64,000 nucleotides of DNA from Prochlorococcus sp. scB245a_520K10 (GCA_000634515.1 JFNU01000005.1:99633-163632); one strand, 5' to 3'. Positions 8,419-17,504 are shown, counted from the first letter of the stretch. Numbers and translations: made by a program. Notes: generated by a model from the letters alone, not told the origin.

Positions 8419-8767
8419 AATCAGCTGGCAATAATCTTATTTGTTTTCTACCTAGTTTAATTTCGAATTCATCACCTGCTTTTAAATCTAGAAGTGCAGT
8501 ATATGCTTTGCCAATCAAAAGATTTCCGTTCCCTTGTACTGTAGCTATATAACTTAGTTTTCTTCCTCCTTTGCCAATACCAGCTACTCCAGCATCGCCA
8601 AGATTCACTCCTTTTGCCTCTAAAAGTGCTTCATAAAATGCTGTGAAATTTAAGCGCTCCCCCCCATTTTTTTTCGCTGAAACATATCCACAAGCACGAA
8701 CAAGTTCGGACTTGCTGACATCTCCAAGTTCTTTAACTTTTGCAAGAAGATCACTACCAGTGAGCAT
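8417..8767 (-). CDS. cyAbrB-type transcriptional regulator
   Basis: The 116-residue protein matches the cyanobacterial AbrB family, global regulators linked in other cyanobacteria to nitrogen and carbon balance. The N-terminal part (about 1-60) with LLAKVKELG and RACGYVSAKKNGGERLNFTAFYEALLEAKG is specific to the cyanobacterial family. The C-terminal SpoVT/AbrB-like domain (about 74-115) contains GNLLIGKAYTALLDLKAGDE. It lies alone with its own promoter and is convergent with trpA. Target genes cannot be told from sequence. Confidence 0.9.
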   Translation of the reverse strand: MLTGSDLLAKVKELGDVSKSELVRACGYVSAKKNGGERLNFTAFYEALLEAKGVNLGDAGVAGIGKGGRKLSYIATVQGNGNLLIGKAYTALLDLKAGDEFEIKLGRKQIRLLPAD

Positions 8768-8796
8768 AATTAATTAAAAGAAAGTTCTTCCTAAAT

Positions 8797-8826
8797 AAGA
8801 TAGCAATTTGTGTGTAATATATGCAA
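8797..8826 (-). promoter_or_regulatory. Candidate promoter of the cyAbrB gene
   Basis: On the minus strand TTGCAT (8826-8821) and TATCTT (8802-8797) are 18 bp apart. The -10 is preceded by TGC, giving an extended -10 TGCTATCTT. This predicts a 5' leader of about 23 nt before the ATG at 8767. Confidence 0.5.
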
Positions 8827-8865
8827 TTATTAATTATATATTTGTTCTACTAGTTATCTTTAAAA

Positions 8866-9135
8866 ATGGAAAAGTATGTAGTGTTTGGGAAGTATTGTGA
8901 AGACGCAATCATTAAGAGGGAACAATTCCGTGAACAACATCTTAAAAGGCTTAAAAATTTAAAAGATAGCAATATTTTAGTTACTTTAGGACCTACAAAA
9001 TGTACCAAATATTTGTTTGGAATTTTTAATGCTAGCGATGAATATCAATTAAGAGATTTAATTGAGAAAGATATATATTGGGAAAAAGGTATATGGATTA
9101 CTTATGAAGTATATCCTTGGGTTCAGGCATTTTAA
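8866..9135 (+). CDS. YciI-like protein
   Basis: The 89-residue protein fits the YciI/YCII-related fold (dimeric alpha-beta barrel): MEKYVVFGKY...R.QFREQHLKRLKNL...LGPT...GIFNASDEYQLRDLIEKDIYW...YEVYPW. In this family a conserved His in R-x-x-H-L-x-x-L may be catalytic; here His25 is present. Its function is unknown in cyanobacteria. It is divergent from the cyAbrB gene and followed by 223 bp of very AT-rich DNA (9136-9358) in which I see no gene. Confidence 0.7.
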   Translation: MEKYVVFGKYCEDAIIKREQFREQHLKRLKNLKDSNILVTLGPTKCTKYLFGIFNASDEYQLRDLIEKDIYWEKGIWITYEVYPWVQAF

Positions 9136-9358
9136 ATAAAGTTTATTGATATATTTTAACTTTAAATTTAAATAAATTAATTAATAGATTTTCTATAAAA
9201 ATATTCTTAATTAATAATTTATTCATTGATTATATTTAAAAAGTAAAATGATATTTCTTTATCAAAAGGTAGGTTTTAATTGGAATAAATTTTATTTTTA
9301 ATTTCTTTATAAAAAAGAAGACAATTTCTATTCAAAATAATAAATTCTAAAAATATAT

Positions 9359-9679
9359 TTATTCATTAGTGTCTTGATTCATTTGTTTTACTAAAGAGTC
9401 GATATCTAATTGATTATATGGTGGTGTTTGGTTATTCTCTGTGAAATCATTTTTGATATCGTTTAGCCATTTTTGCTCAATTTTTATAAGATTTTTTGCG
9501 ATGTTGAACATACCTCCTTTTTTATGTAATTCGTTAATTTTTAGAATAATCTCCGATGTTCTGCTCGATTTAATATTTAATTCATTTGCCAAATCTTTTT
9601 GATTATATCCATGAGATTTTAACCAATCCTTGATAAAGGAGACTAATTCTTTTTCTTCCTTTTGGGATAGTTTACTCAT
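9359..9679 (-). CDS. Small helix-turn-helix protein
   Basis: The 106-residue protein has a likely XRE-like helix-turn-helix at about 22-45 (YNQKDLANELNIKSSRTSEII), preceded by a helix rich in Lys and Glu. The rest, including a proline/asparagine-rich stretch around 82-92, has no recognisable motif. I do not recognise a named family. Its ATG directly follows the TGA of the upstream YkvA gene (TGAATG), so the two are probably translationally coupled, in a group headed by a sigma factor gene. A regulatory role is inferred. Confidence 0.6.
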   Translation of the reverse strand: MSKLSQKEEKELVSFIKDWLKSHGYNQKDLANELNIKSSRTSEIILKINELHKKGGMFNIAKNLIKIEQKWLNDIKNDFTENNQTPPYNQLDIDSLVKQMNQDTNE

Positions 9680-10048
9680 TCAATAAAAAGGGAATAGTTT
9701 ATTAAGTTTTTTTTCTGCTCTCGCTCTTATTGAAGGAGACATATATTTACTCCATATGCTAAGTACTGCAGTAAGGGCTACAAAATCATCACTAAAACCA
9801 ACTACAGGCATAAAGTCAGGGAAAAGATCAAAGGGCATAATCAAATAGGCTAATGCAGCCATTAAGGAAACTCTTACTTGCGCAGGAGTGTAAGGATCTA
9901 AAGCCATCTCTAAAACTTCTAAGGCAGGTTTAGAAATTGTTCTTCCAGCTTTAATAAGGATTTTGATGATGATATTCTCATCAAATGTTGAACTTTCTAA
10001 AACCTCAGCATCATAAATTTTTTCTTGGTTTTTGTGATTCTCTTTCAT
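9680..10048 (-). CDS. YkvA family protein (DUF1232)
   Basis: The 122-residue protein contains the DUF1232/YkvA core at about 45-95: ALDPYTPAQVRVSLMAALAY followed by LIMPFDLFPDFMPVVGFSDD, the signature of this family, whose function is unknown. The core holds two hydrophobic helices and is likely membrane-associated. The gene lies 38 bp downstream of the sigma factor gene and abuts the helix-turn-helix gene. It starts at ATG 10048. Confidence 0.8.
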   Translation of the reverse strand: MKENHKNQEKIYDAEVLESSTFDENIIIKILIKAGRTISKPALEVLEMALDPYTPAQVRVSLMAALAYLIMPFDLFPDFMPVVGFSDDFVALTAVLSIWSKYMSPSIRARAEKKLNKLFPFY

Positions 10049-10086
10049 CCTTATGTATGAAATTTTTAAATGTTTAACTGAAAACT

Positions 10087-11010
10087 TTAACTAATACTAT
10101 CGACTAATCCATTTTGTATCCCAGCTTTTCTTAGTTTTCTTAGCGCACGTTGAACGACTTGTCGGCAATATTCTCTACTACAACTCATATGTCTTGCAAC
10201 TTCAGCTAAAGTTCTCCACTCATTTGAACCGTCTAAACCAAATCTCAGGCTAACTATCTTTCTTTCTTTTTCAGTTAGATTTGCTTTGTCTAATAACTTC
10301 CAAGCTGAGGCTGTTCTCTCGGCTAATTCGGCTAACTCCATTGGAGGAGTCTGATCACTTGGAAGAATATCTACTAACTCAGAAGGATCTGACTTGGATT
10401 TAACTGTACCTTGGAGACTAACAGTGATACTTCTCAATTCACAAGATAGGAGTTCATCAATTTCCTCTTTAGTTATTTTCATTTCTTCAGCTAGCTCATT
10501 GCTTGTAGGGGGGATACCTTTCAGTTGCATGAGCTTTGATTTCGCGGATCTTAATTTTGTAAGTTTTTCATTAATATTTACAGGAATTCTAATGGTTCTA
10601 CTTTGAGTTGATAATGCTCTATTTAATCCTTGCCTAATCCACCAATAAGCATAGGTTGAAAATCTGTGCCCCCTAGAGGGATCATACTTTTCTACAGCTC
10701 TTGTAAGGCCTAATGTCCCCTCCTGAATTAAATCAAGCAACTCTAGCCCCTTGCCTTGATATCTCTTAGCAAGATTCACAACTAATCTTAGGTTGGCTGT
10801 TATCATCTCATTTTTAGCTTTTTCACCAATTTTGATTTTTTTTCTCTCAGCTTCTGAATACTCGCAAGCAGGCCCTTTACCGCCTGCCTCTTGACATCTA
10901 TTAACGAGCACAACCATCTCTTGGACTTTTCTGCCCATTGTGAGTTCTCTTTCGGGAGTCAAGAGTTGGTGACGCCCTATTTCACCAAGAAAATCGCTTA
11001 ATGAACTCAC
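10087..11010 (-). CDS. RNA polymerase sigma-70 family factor (group 2, RpoD-like)
   Basis: This is a 307-residue alternative principal-type sigma factor that directs RNA polymerase to promoters. It has region 1.2 at about 1-35, region 2 at about 68-138 (NLRLVVNLAKRYQGKGLELLDLIQEG, FSTYAYWWIRQGLNRAL for -10 recognition), region 3 and region 4 at about 235-300. Region 4.2 reads SREYCRQVVQRALRKLR, where most group 1/2 factors have TRER(V/I)RQ. The short N-terminus lacks region 1.1, so it is a group 2 factor rather than the principal one. It heads the group with the YkvA and helix-turn-helix genes. Confidence 0.9.
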   Translation of the reverse strand: MSSLSDFLGEIGRHQLLTPERELTMGRKVQEMVVLVNRCQEAGGKGPACEYSEAERKKIKIGEKAKNEMITANLRLVVNLAKRYQGKGLELLDLIQEGTLGLTRAVEKYDPSRGHRFSTYAYWWIRQGLNRALSTQSRTIRIPVNINEKLTKLRSAKSKLMQLKGIPPTSNELAEEMKITKEEIDELLSCELRSITVSLQGTVKSKSDPSELVDILPSDQTPPMELAELAERTASAWKLLDKANLTEKERKIVSLRFGLDGSNEWRTLAEVARHMSCSREYCRQVVQRALRKLRKAGIQNGLVDSIS

Positions 11011-11074
11011 GATTTACCTCGTAATTGATATATTCAACTTATAGTTAATTCAGTAATAAGCCATACATGTAATA

Positions 11075-11095
11075 ATTAATTAATATTTAATTAAT
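11075..11095. repeat. AT-only palindrome upstream of the sigma factor gene
   Basis: ATTAATTAA and TTAATTAAT are perfect 9-bp arms around TAT, about 65 bp upstream of the sigma gene start in a 162-bp gap. In such an AT-rich region this may be chance; it could also be an operator. Confidence 0.2.
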
Positions 11096-11172
11096 AATTA
11101 TTAATTAGTTTGTTTGATAACTTTTACCTTAATTTTTAATTAGGATATTTATAAATTAAGTAATTCTAATAT

Positions 11173-11829
11173 TTAATTTTTTCTTGATTCTAGAACAGCA
11201 AGAACATCTCTCCAGTCAACATCTTTGTGCATAAGGGCTACTTGCAAATGATAGATTAAATCAGCAGCTTCATTTGAGATTGAATTTTTGTCATTATCTT
11301 TGCAAGCCATTATAAATTCGGCAGATTCTTCCCCTATTTTTTTTAAAATAGTATTACTGCCTTTTGTTAATAAGTAATTTGTATAGCTTTTTTCTGAAGG
11401 ACTAATTGATCTTTCGTAAATGGTATTAAACAATTCAGAGCAAATATTTGAGAAGGGAGTTGTTTTCTTCTCTTTTTTATTATTTTGGTTAATTTGGATT
11501 TCGTTGAAGAAGCAACTTTTTTCTCCAGTGTGACAAGCTCCCGAACCATTTTGTTCAATCAAAAGGATTAGTGCATCATTATCGCAGTCGAATCTTATCT
11601 CTTTTAGTAGTTGAGTACTTCCACTTGTGGCTCCTTTTCTCCAAATTTCGGATCTTGATCTACTCCAGTAATGAACGTTTTTAGTTTCAAGAGTTTTTTT
11701 CAAGGATTCTTTATTCATCCAAGCAAGCATAAGTATTGATCCGTCTAGCCAATCTTGTGCTACTGCAGGGATTAATCCATTATCATCAAAGTGTAGATCT
11801 TCTATCGAAAAATTAGTTGAATAAGCCAT
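11173..11829 (-). CDS. hisIE: Bifunctional phosphoribosyl-AMP cyclohydrolase / phosphoribosyl-ATP pyrophosphatase
   Basis: It carries out the second and third steps of histidine synthesis. The 218-residue protein has the HisI domain at about 1-112 (ILMLAWMNKESL, HYWSRSRSEIWRKGATSG, FDCDNDALILL, GACHTGEKSCF with metal-binding Cys and His) and a HisE domain at about 130-218 (KKIGEESAEFIMA, NEAADLIYHLQVAL). It is transcribed alone, divergent from the QueD-like gene. Length and domain order are standard for the fused bacterial enzyme. Confidence 0.96.
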   Translation of the reverse strand: MAYSTNFSIEDLHFDDNGLIPAVAQDWLDGSILMLAWMNKESLKKTLETKNVHYWSRSRSEIWRKGATSGSTQLLKEIRFDCDNDALILLIEQNGSGACHTGEKSCFFNEIQINQNNKKEKKTTPFSNICSELFNTIYERSISPSEKSYTNYLLTKGSNTILKKIGEESAEFIMACKDNDKNSISNEAADLIYHLQVALMHKDVDWRDVLAVLESRKN

Positions 11830-11889
11830 TATGTTCGGTATGCTAATTCCTGATCAATGTGTTTTATTAAAAATTATCCTAACAGTTAA

Positions 11890-12363
11890 TTGATGTATAT
11901 TCATTCTCTGAAATTTTCATGCAGTAAAAGTTATGAGGATTTTCCCTGTTCACATAGGCAATGGCGCCATGAAGGCCACTGCAGATTTGTACATGGATAT
12001 TCAAGATCATTTACCTTTTGGTTTATTGCAAAAAAATTAGACCTAAATGGTTTTGTTGTGGATTTTTCAAGTCTAAAACCTCTTGAAAATAGACTAAAGG
12101 AGCAATTTGATCATACTTTTTTGATAAATAAAGATGATCCCTTAATGAATTACTGGAAAAAATTAAATGACTTAGATGCTTTAGATCTGAGAATTATGGA
12201 CAATGTGGGAATGGAGTTTACTTCTGAATTAATTTGGAGATGGGCTAATGAATACTTGAAGGATAAGGATAAGGGAAGAACGTGTTGTTGGAAAACAGAA
12301 TCAAAAGAAAACAAATCTAACAAAGCAAGTTATGAGGAAATTCCTGATTGGTTCAAATCTTAG
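11890..12363 (+). CDS. 6-pyruvoyl/6-carboxy-tetrahydropterin synthase-like protein (QueD-like)
   Basis: The 157-residue protein belongs to the tunnelling-fold PTPS/QueD family, which converts dihydroneopterin triphosphate, in most bacteria toward queuosine. Conserved features are SHR (His22), the catalytic Cys31, His35, VVDFSSLK, and the FDH pair of the catalytic triad (Asp-His near 94-95). Where the family has a third zinc ligand, HGH, this protein has HGY (Tyr37). A Glu in WKTE near the C-terminus may be the substrate-anchoring Glu. It stands alone and divergent from hisIE. Whether it makes the queuosine intermediate or another pterin is open. Confidence 0.78.
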   Translation: MMYIHSLKFSCSKSYEDFPCSHRQWRHEGHCRFVHGYSRSFTFWFIAKKLDLNGFVVDFSSLKPLENRLKEQFDHTFLINKDDPLMNYWKKLNDLDALDLRIMDNVGMEFTSELIWRWANEYLKDKDKGRTCCWKTESKENKSNKASYEEIPDWFKS

Positions 12364-12410
12364 ATTAAAGTTGTTAAATTTCAAGTCATATAGATTTCTT
12401 TTTCAGATCT

Positions 12411-14996
12411 TTAATCAACAATTATCTCTCCATTAACAAGATAAATATTAATTTCGTCTCTATTAAGGTAATGATTATTCAAAATATTATTTGAAATTTT
12501 TGTCTCAAGTTGTTTTTGAATAATTCTTTTTAAAGGCCTTGCACCATAGGCATGATCGAAACTATTTTCGACAAGTTGGTTAATTGCCTCATCCGTAATT
12601 TTGAATTTTAGGTTTTTTTTGCATAGTCTTTTTTCTAAATTTTGAAGCTGGATTTTTGCAATTTCTTTTATCTCGTTTAATTCTAATTTATTAAAAATAA
12701 CTATTTCATCAAGTCGATTTAAAAACTCAGGCTTGAAAAATTTTTTAAGTTCATTATCTACAACTTTTTTAATTTCATTTGTATCTTCTTTTCTAACTGA
12801 TAAATCATTTATTGATTGACTTCCTAAATTACTTGTGAGAACTATAATTGAATTTTTGAAATTGATTGTACGACCCTGACCATCAGTAATAATTCCATCA
12901 TCAAGAACCTGTAAAAGAATATCTAAAATATCTTTGTGTGCTTTTTCTATTTCATCTAGAAGTATCAACGAATAAGGATTTTTTCGCACTGCTTCAGTTA
13001 ATTGACCGCCTGATTCGAAACCTAAATATCCAGGAGGTGCACCTATGATTTTGCTAACTGAATGCTTTTCCATATATTCAGACATATCCAGTCTTATAAT
13101 TGAGGAATTTGAATCGAATATAATTTTTGCTGTAACTTTACTCAGCTCTGTTTTCCCAACACCAGTTGGACCTAAAAAAAGGAAACTGGCTAATGGCTTG
13201 TTTGGATCATTTAGACCAGTCCTTGATCTCTTAATGGAATCTGCGACAGCTCTAATGGCACTTTCTTGACCAATGATTTTTTCTTTAAGGATTGACTCTA
13301 GGCTTAAAAGCTTATCTTTTTCTGACTGGTTTAAGTTTTGAACTGGAATTGAGGTCCACTTTGAGACAACTTCTGCAATATCATCAAAAGTCACCTCTTG
13401 CCTTAAAAGACTTGTTTCTCCATTTTTTTGAGAATTTACAAGGGACTCACTTTTTTCTTTTAATTTTTTTTGTAAAGAATTTAAAGTCCCAAATTCCAAT
13501 TCTGCTGCTTTATTGAGGTCAAAACACCTTTTGGCTTGATCTATTTGTAAATGTATGGATTCAATTTCTTCTTTTATGGTGCTAATCTCATTAATTTCAT
13601 CTTTTTCTTTTTTCCATTGAGCGCCTAATTCTTCCTGTCTATTTTTAAGTGAAATAAGTTCATTATTAATTTTTTTTAATCTTTCTATGGAAAACTTATC
13701 TGTTTCTCTTTTTAAAGATAATTTTTCCATCTCATACTGAAGGACTTTTCGATCAATTTCATCAATTTCTTCAGGTTTGGAAGTTATGACCATATTCAAT
13801 CTTGAAGCTGCTTCATCAATTAAATCTATTGCTTTGTCAGGAAGAAATCTATCGTTAATATATCTTTCGCTAAGGGTGGCTGCTGCAACCAAAGCATTAT
13901 CAGAAATTCTCACACTATGATGGACTTCATATCTTTCTCTTAATCCTCTTAATATTGATACAGTATCATCTATTGAAGGAGCATCAATTTTTATTTTCTG
14001 AAATCTTCGTTCTAAAGCAGGATCTTTTTCTATATTTTGTTTGTGTTCATTAATAGTTGTAGCACCAATACATCTAAGTTCTCCTCTTGCAAGCATTGGT
14101 TTTAATAAGTTGCTTGCATCTAAAGAACCTCCACTAGCGCCTGCACCAACTACTGTATGAATTTCATCAATAAAAAGAATGATCTTACCGTCTGATTCTT
14201 TCACTTTCTTTAGGACATTTTTTATTCTTTCTTCAAATTCACCACGATATTTTGCTCCAGCTAAAAGTGAACCCATATCTAATGAAATTAGTTGCCTATT
14301 TTGTAGTGCAGAGGGTACATCTCCATTAATAATTCTTTGAGACAACCCTTCCACTATGGCTGTTTTACCAACTCCAGGTTCTCCAATAAGAACGGGATTA
14401 TTTTTTGTTCTTCTACTCAATATTTGAATTGTTCTTCTAATTTCTTCATCCCTACCAATAACTGGATCTAAGACACCATCCCTTGCTGATTGGGTTAGAT
14501 CAATACCATATTTTTCTAAAGACTCATTCGAAGTATCAAAGTCATTTTTTAATGCTGGATCTGACTTCATTTTCTTTATAGTTTCAAGAAATACAGGGAT
14601 ACTTTTTTGATTTAAAATTCGTAATCCGTATTTATCATCATAAGTCAAACCGTAAACTAAGTGTTCTGTTGATATCACTACATCATCTAAAGCGTTTAAA
14701 ATATCATTTGCTTTTAAAAATATTTTATAAAGAGAATCACCAATATACAAATTATCCTGTTTGCTTTTCATCTTTGCCTTTGAACTTAATGAAGAAACTA
14801 TTTCTTTCTCAAACTCTTTGATATTTAGATTATTATTTTTTAAGATCTTTTTTGTAAAGTTGTCCTCTTTTATAAGAGCTAATAATAAATTATCTGAGTC
14901 TACGTCTTGTTGATGATTTTTATAAGCAATTTCTTTGGCAAAAATAAAACAGTTCCAAGCAGAATCTGAAAATTCGCTTGGAACTATTATCATCAA
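12411..14996 (-). CDS. clpB: ATP-dependent chaperone ClpB
   Basis: ClpB is a hexameric AAA+ disaggregase working with DnaK. The 861-residue protein has a divergent Clp-N repeat region (about 1-150), the first AAA+ module with Walker A GEPGVGKT at 205-212 and VVGAGASGGS, the coiled-coil middle domain (about 405-535, rich in Lys and Glu) that separates ClpB from ClpC and ClpA, and the second AAA+ module with Walker A GPTGVGKT, the loop GAPPGYLG and LLDEIEKAH. The C-terminal D2-small domain with YGARPLKR is complete. The N-domain starts MMIIVPSEFSDSAWNCF and is less conserved than in the standard ClpB1, so this may be a second paralogue. Confidence 0.93.
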   Translation of the reverse strand: MMIIVPSEFSDSAWNCFIFAKEIAYKNHQQDVDSDNLLLALIKEDNFTKKILKNNNLNIKEFEKEIVSSLSSKAKMKSKQDNLYIGDSLYKIFLKANDILNALDDVVISTEHLVYGLTYDDKYGLRILNQKSIPVFLETIKKMKSDPALKNDFDTSNESLEKYGIDLTQSARDGVLDPVIGRDEEIRRTIQILSRRTKNNPVLIGEPGVGKTAIVEGLSQRIINGDVPSALQNRQLISLDMGSLLAGAKYRGEFEERIKNVLKKVKESDGKIILFIDEIHTVVGAGASGGSLDASNLLKPMLARGELRCIGATTINEHKQNIEKDPALERRFQKIKIDAPSIDDTVSILRGLRERYEVHHSVRISDNALVAAATLSERYINDRFLPDKAIDLIDEAASRLNMVITSKPEEIDEIDRKVLQYEMEKLSLKRETDKFSIERLKKINNELISLKNRQEELGAQWKKEKDEINEISTIKEEIESIHLQIDQAKRCFDLNKAAELEFGTLNSLQKKLKEKSESLVNSQKNGETSLLRQEVTFDDIAEVVSKWTSIPVQNLNQSEKDKLLSLESILKEKIIGQESAIRAVADSIKRSRTGLNDPNKPLASFLFLGPTGVGKTELSKVTAKIIFDSNSSIIRLDMSEYMEKHSVSKIIGAPPGYLGFESGGQLTEAVRKNPYSLILLDEIEKAHKDILDILLQVLDDGIITDGQGRTINFKNSIIVLTSNLGSQSINDLSVRKEDTNEIKKVVDNELKKFFKPEFLNRLDEIVIFNKLELNEIKEIAKIQLQNLEKRLCKKNLKFKITDEAINQLVENSFDHAYGARPLKRIIQKQLETKISNNILNNHYLNRDEINIYLVNGEIIVD

Positions 14997-15061
14997 TCAA
15001 GAATTAGATATGACTGTAATAAATATTAAGTAAAAAAAGGGTATTTAACTATTTAGAAGAT

Positions 15062-15412
15062 TTATTCAACAATAACTTTGCCCACCATTCCAGCGCCTCT
15101 GTGTGGCTCGCAATAGTAGTCATAAGTTCCAGCAGCATCAAATGTTTCTTCCCAAGACTCTCCTGGAGCAAAAGCTAGGTCTGCATGACTTAATTCCTCA
15201 TGGCCATCAAAAACAGCATTGTGAGGGGCAAGTTTATTATTGACGAATTTAACTGTATCACCAGCACTAATGGTTACTGTACTCGGTTCAAATGCAAGCA
15301 TTCCAGCATCTGTTCCGAGTTTTACTTCAACAGTCTTAGCTGAAACTGATGAAATACCTAAACCTAGAGTTAAAACTATTGCAAATAACCCTGCAAAGAT
15401 TGAACGTAACAT
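15062..15412 (-). CDS. petE: Plastocyanin
   Basis: Plastocyanin carries electrons from cytochrome b6f to photosystem I in the thylakoid lumen. The 116-residue precursor has a signal peptide (1-25, cleavage after VSA), then a mature beta-sandwich with all four copper ligands: His64 (LAPHN), Cys101 and His104 (YYCEPH), and Met109 (GAGM). Mature length of about 91 residues is slightly short but normal for marine picocyanobacteria. It is separated by 59 bp from the upstream epimerase gene and probably has its own promoter. Confidence 0.97.
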   Translation of the reverse strand: MLRSIFAGLFAIVLTLGLGISSVSAKTVEVKLGTDAGMLAFEPSTVTISAGDTVKFVNNKLAPHNAVFDGHEELSHADLAFAPGESWEETFDAAGTYDYYCEPHRGAGMVGKVIVE

Positions 15413-15435
15413 AATTAAAATTTACTCATTTATAT

Positions 15436-15441
15436 ATATTA
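15436..15441 (-). promoter_or_regulatory. Candidate -10 box of petE
   Basis: On the minus strand TAATAT lies about 24 bp upstream of the ATG, predicting a short leader. The expected -35 position shows no good match, so support is limited to the -10 box. Confidence 0.3.
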
Positions 15442-15471
15442 CAAGGCTTTGGTTACCTAACTGCGAGAATT

Positions 15472-16455
15472 TTAATTGTTATTACAGCTTGGTAACTTTG
15501 ATAACCTTAAAATATCATTCAGTGACTTGGCATAACTTTTAAGTTTGAAAGTCTCAGGATTAGTGATGGGGACATGATTAAAGTCATATTTTTTGATACT
15601 GAAGCTATCCCAAGGAGTAGTTTGGATGGGGAGAATTCTTAATAATATTTTTAGAATTTTTTTTGTAAGCGGTATCGCAAAAAATCTCTTCATATTATGT
15701 CTTTTTAAAAGTGTAATTATGGCATCATCAATTGAAATGAATTTCTGACCTAGCACAAATTTTCTAAAGCCTTTGTACTGGTCTTCTTTATGATTTTTAA
15801 TTAGAAACCCGCAAATCTGGGCGATATCATTTGCGTGTATAAAGTGAAATTTAGAATCGAGTTTTAAAAATCTTGCTAACCAAAGCCATTTCCCAATCTC
15901 TTTCAATCCACTAGTTAAATAACTCACAGGATATTTACTTTTTTTTCCAAGATTTCCTCCAAAAACTAAGGTAGGGAAAACAGCAAATGTTTTTTCTGCA
16001 AATGAGCTTTCTCTAAGTCTCTGGAAACATTCATATTTTGTTTTAATGTACTCTGTTCCATAAATCAATGATTCCCTCATTAATTCTGTTTGGGTATCAA
16101 GAATACTAGCTGTTGAAAAATAAATAATCTTTTCTAACTTTTCAATATCAAGCATTTCAAGTAATTCTTCAAATGCTTTAATATTTACTTCATAGGCTCT
16201 TCTTGGATCTCCCCAAGCGGTAGCAGTATGTATTAGGTAATTAATTTGACTAATTTCCTTTTTATACCTATTTGATTTCCTGATATCACAAACCATTAAC
16301 TTGACTTTTCTATTTTCTTGAACAGAAATTGGCAACTTACTTTTATCTCTTACCATGAGATAAAGTCTGAATTTTGTGTTTTTTAAAAACCAATCAACTA
16401 CATATTGGCCAACACATCCATTCGCACCTGTGATTAATAAGTTTTTATATGCCAA
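15472..16455 (-). CDS. NAD(P)-dependent epimerase/dehydratase family protein
   Basis: The 327-residue protein is an extended short-chain dehydrogenase. The Rossmann glycine motif ITGANGCVGQ is at 8-17, a conserved Asp follows strand beta-3 (VCDIRKS), the active-site serine region is YFSTAS, and Tyr-x-x-x-Lys appears as YIKTK near 135. The substrate pocket does not match a well-known enzyme, so the substrate is unknown. It lies 8 bp downstream of hemE and upstream of petE on the same strand. Confidence 0.75.
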   Translation of the reverse strand: MAYKNLLITGANGCVGQYVVDWFLKNTKFRLYLMVRDKSKLPISVQENRKVKLMVCDIRKSNRYKKEISQINYLIHTATAWGDPRRAYEVNIKAFEELLEMLDIEKLEKIIYFSTASILDTQTELMRESLIYGTEYIKTKYECFQRLRESSFAEKTFAVFPTLVFGGNLGKKSKYPVSYLTSGLKEIGKWLWLARFLKLDSKFHFIHANDIAQICGFLIKNHKEDQYKGFRKFVLGQKFISIDDAIITLLKRHNMKRFFAIPLTKKILKILLRILPIQTTPWDSFSIKKYDFNHVPITNPETFKLKSYAKSLNDILRLSKLPSCNNN

Positions 16456-16463
16456 GACTTAAA

Positions 16464-17504
16464 CTAGTAAGTGAGTTTTTTCCCATGTTCAAAAAATGTT
16501 TGAGCATTTTCTTCTGGAGTCCCAGGTAATATCCCATGACCCAAATTAAGAATATATTTCCTGTCTTTTATTTTATTAAAAGTATTATCTATCCTTTCTT
16601 TTATTGATTCTTTGTTCCCGAATAAAATGCCAGGATCAACATTACCTTGAATTCCTATACCACTAGGGATTCTTTTACAAGCCTCTTCAATATCTACTGT
16701 CCAGTCTAATGAGATTATATCTACCCCAGTTTTTGCCATTCTTTCTATGACACCAGCACTTCCTGAAATGTAAAGAATTATTGGAGTTTCAGGGTATTCC
16801 GCCTTTACAATTTCAACAACTTTTTTTTGATACGGACCAGCAAAGATATCGTAATCTTGTGGGCTTAGTTGGCCTGCCCATGAATCAAAAATTTGTACTA
16901 CTTGCGCTCCAGATTTTATTTGATATTTAAGATATTCACCGATAGATTTTGCAAAATGATCAAGAAGTTTATGAAGTAAATCTGGTTCATTAAAAGCCAT
17001 TGATTTTATTAAAGAATAATTTTTACTACTTTTACCTTCAACTACATACGCAGCAAGAGTCCAAGGTGCACCAACAAAACCTAAAACTGTTGCCTCATTA
17101 TTAACATCTTTTTTTAGTGAAGAAAGAACTTGCCCAACAAAGCTTAAACTCTCACTTGGATTTAATTCTTTTAAATTTTCTACCTGGTTAAGAGTTCTTA
17201 TTGGGTCCTCAATAATTGGACCTTTGCTTTCTATTATTTCAAAATTTATGCCCATCCCTGGAAGAGGTGTGAGAATATCTGAAAAAAGGATCACACCATC
17301 CGGTTTGAAAGCATGAAAAGGCTGCATTGAAATCTCATATGATAGTTCTGGATTTTCAGACCTCTCTCTAAAGCTTGGGTAACGCTCCCTTAAATCTCTA
17401 TAGATTTTCATATATCTTCCTGCTTGCCTCATCATCCATACTGGAGGCCTATTTACTTTTTTACCTAATGCGGCAGAAAGTAGTAGTGGTAAATCTTGAC
17501 CCAT
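16464..17504 (-). CDS. hemE: Uroporphyrinogen decarboxylase
   Basis: It removes four carboxyl groups from uroporphyrinogen III to give coproporphyrinogen III on the route to heme and chlorophyll. The 346-residue protein shows the N-terminal signature [25 protein letters not shown] with the active-site Asp, [16 protein letters not shown], a QIFDSWAG motif and the C-terminal [14 protein letters not shown]. Length is standard. It starts at ATG 17504, with 115 bp of non-coding DNA upstream that should hold its promoter. Confidence 0.96.
   Translation of the reverse strand: MGQDLPLLLSAALGKKVNRPPVWMMRQAGRYMKIYRDLRERYPSFRERSENPELSYEISMQPFHAFKPDGVILFSDILTPLPGMGINFEIIESKGPIIEDPIRTLNQVENLKELNPSESLSFVGQVLSSLKKDVNNEATVLGFVGAPWTLAAYVVEGKSSKNYSLIKSMAFNEPDLLHKLLDHFAKSIGEYLKYQIKSGAQVVQIFDSWAGQLSPQDYDIFAGPYQKKVVEIVKAEYPETPIILYISGSAGVIERMAKTGVDIISLDWTVDIEEACKRIPSGIGIQGNVDPGILFGNKESIKERIDNTFNKIKDRKYILNLGHGILPGTPEENAQTFFEHGKKLTY

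Noticed and set aside
9136..9358. The longest gene-free gap, checked for a hidden small gene or RNA
   Set aside because: It is a featureless AT-rich stretch without an open frame, strong hairpin or promoter I could support.
13045..13516. Two plus-strand open frames opposite clpB
   Set aside because: They overlap the conserved AAA+ region of clpB on the other strand and resemble no known protein.
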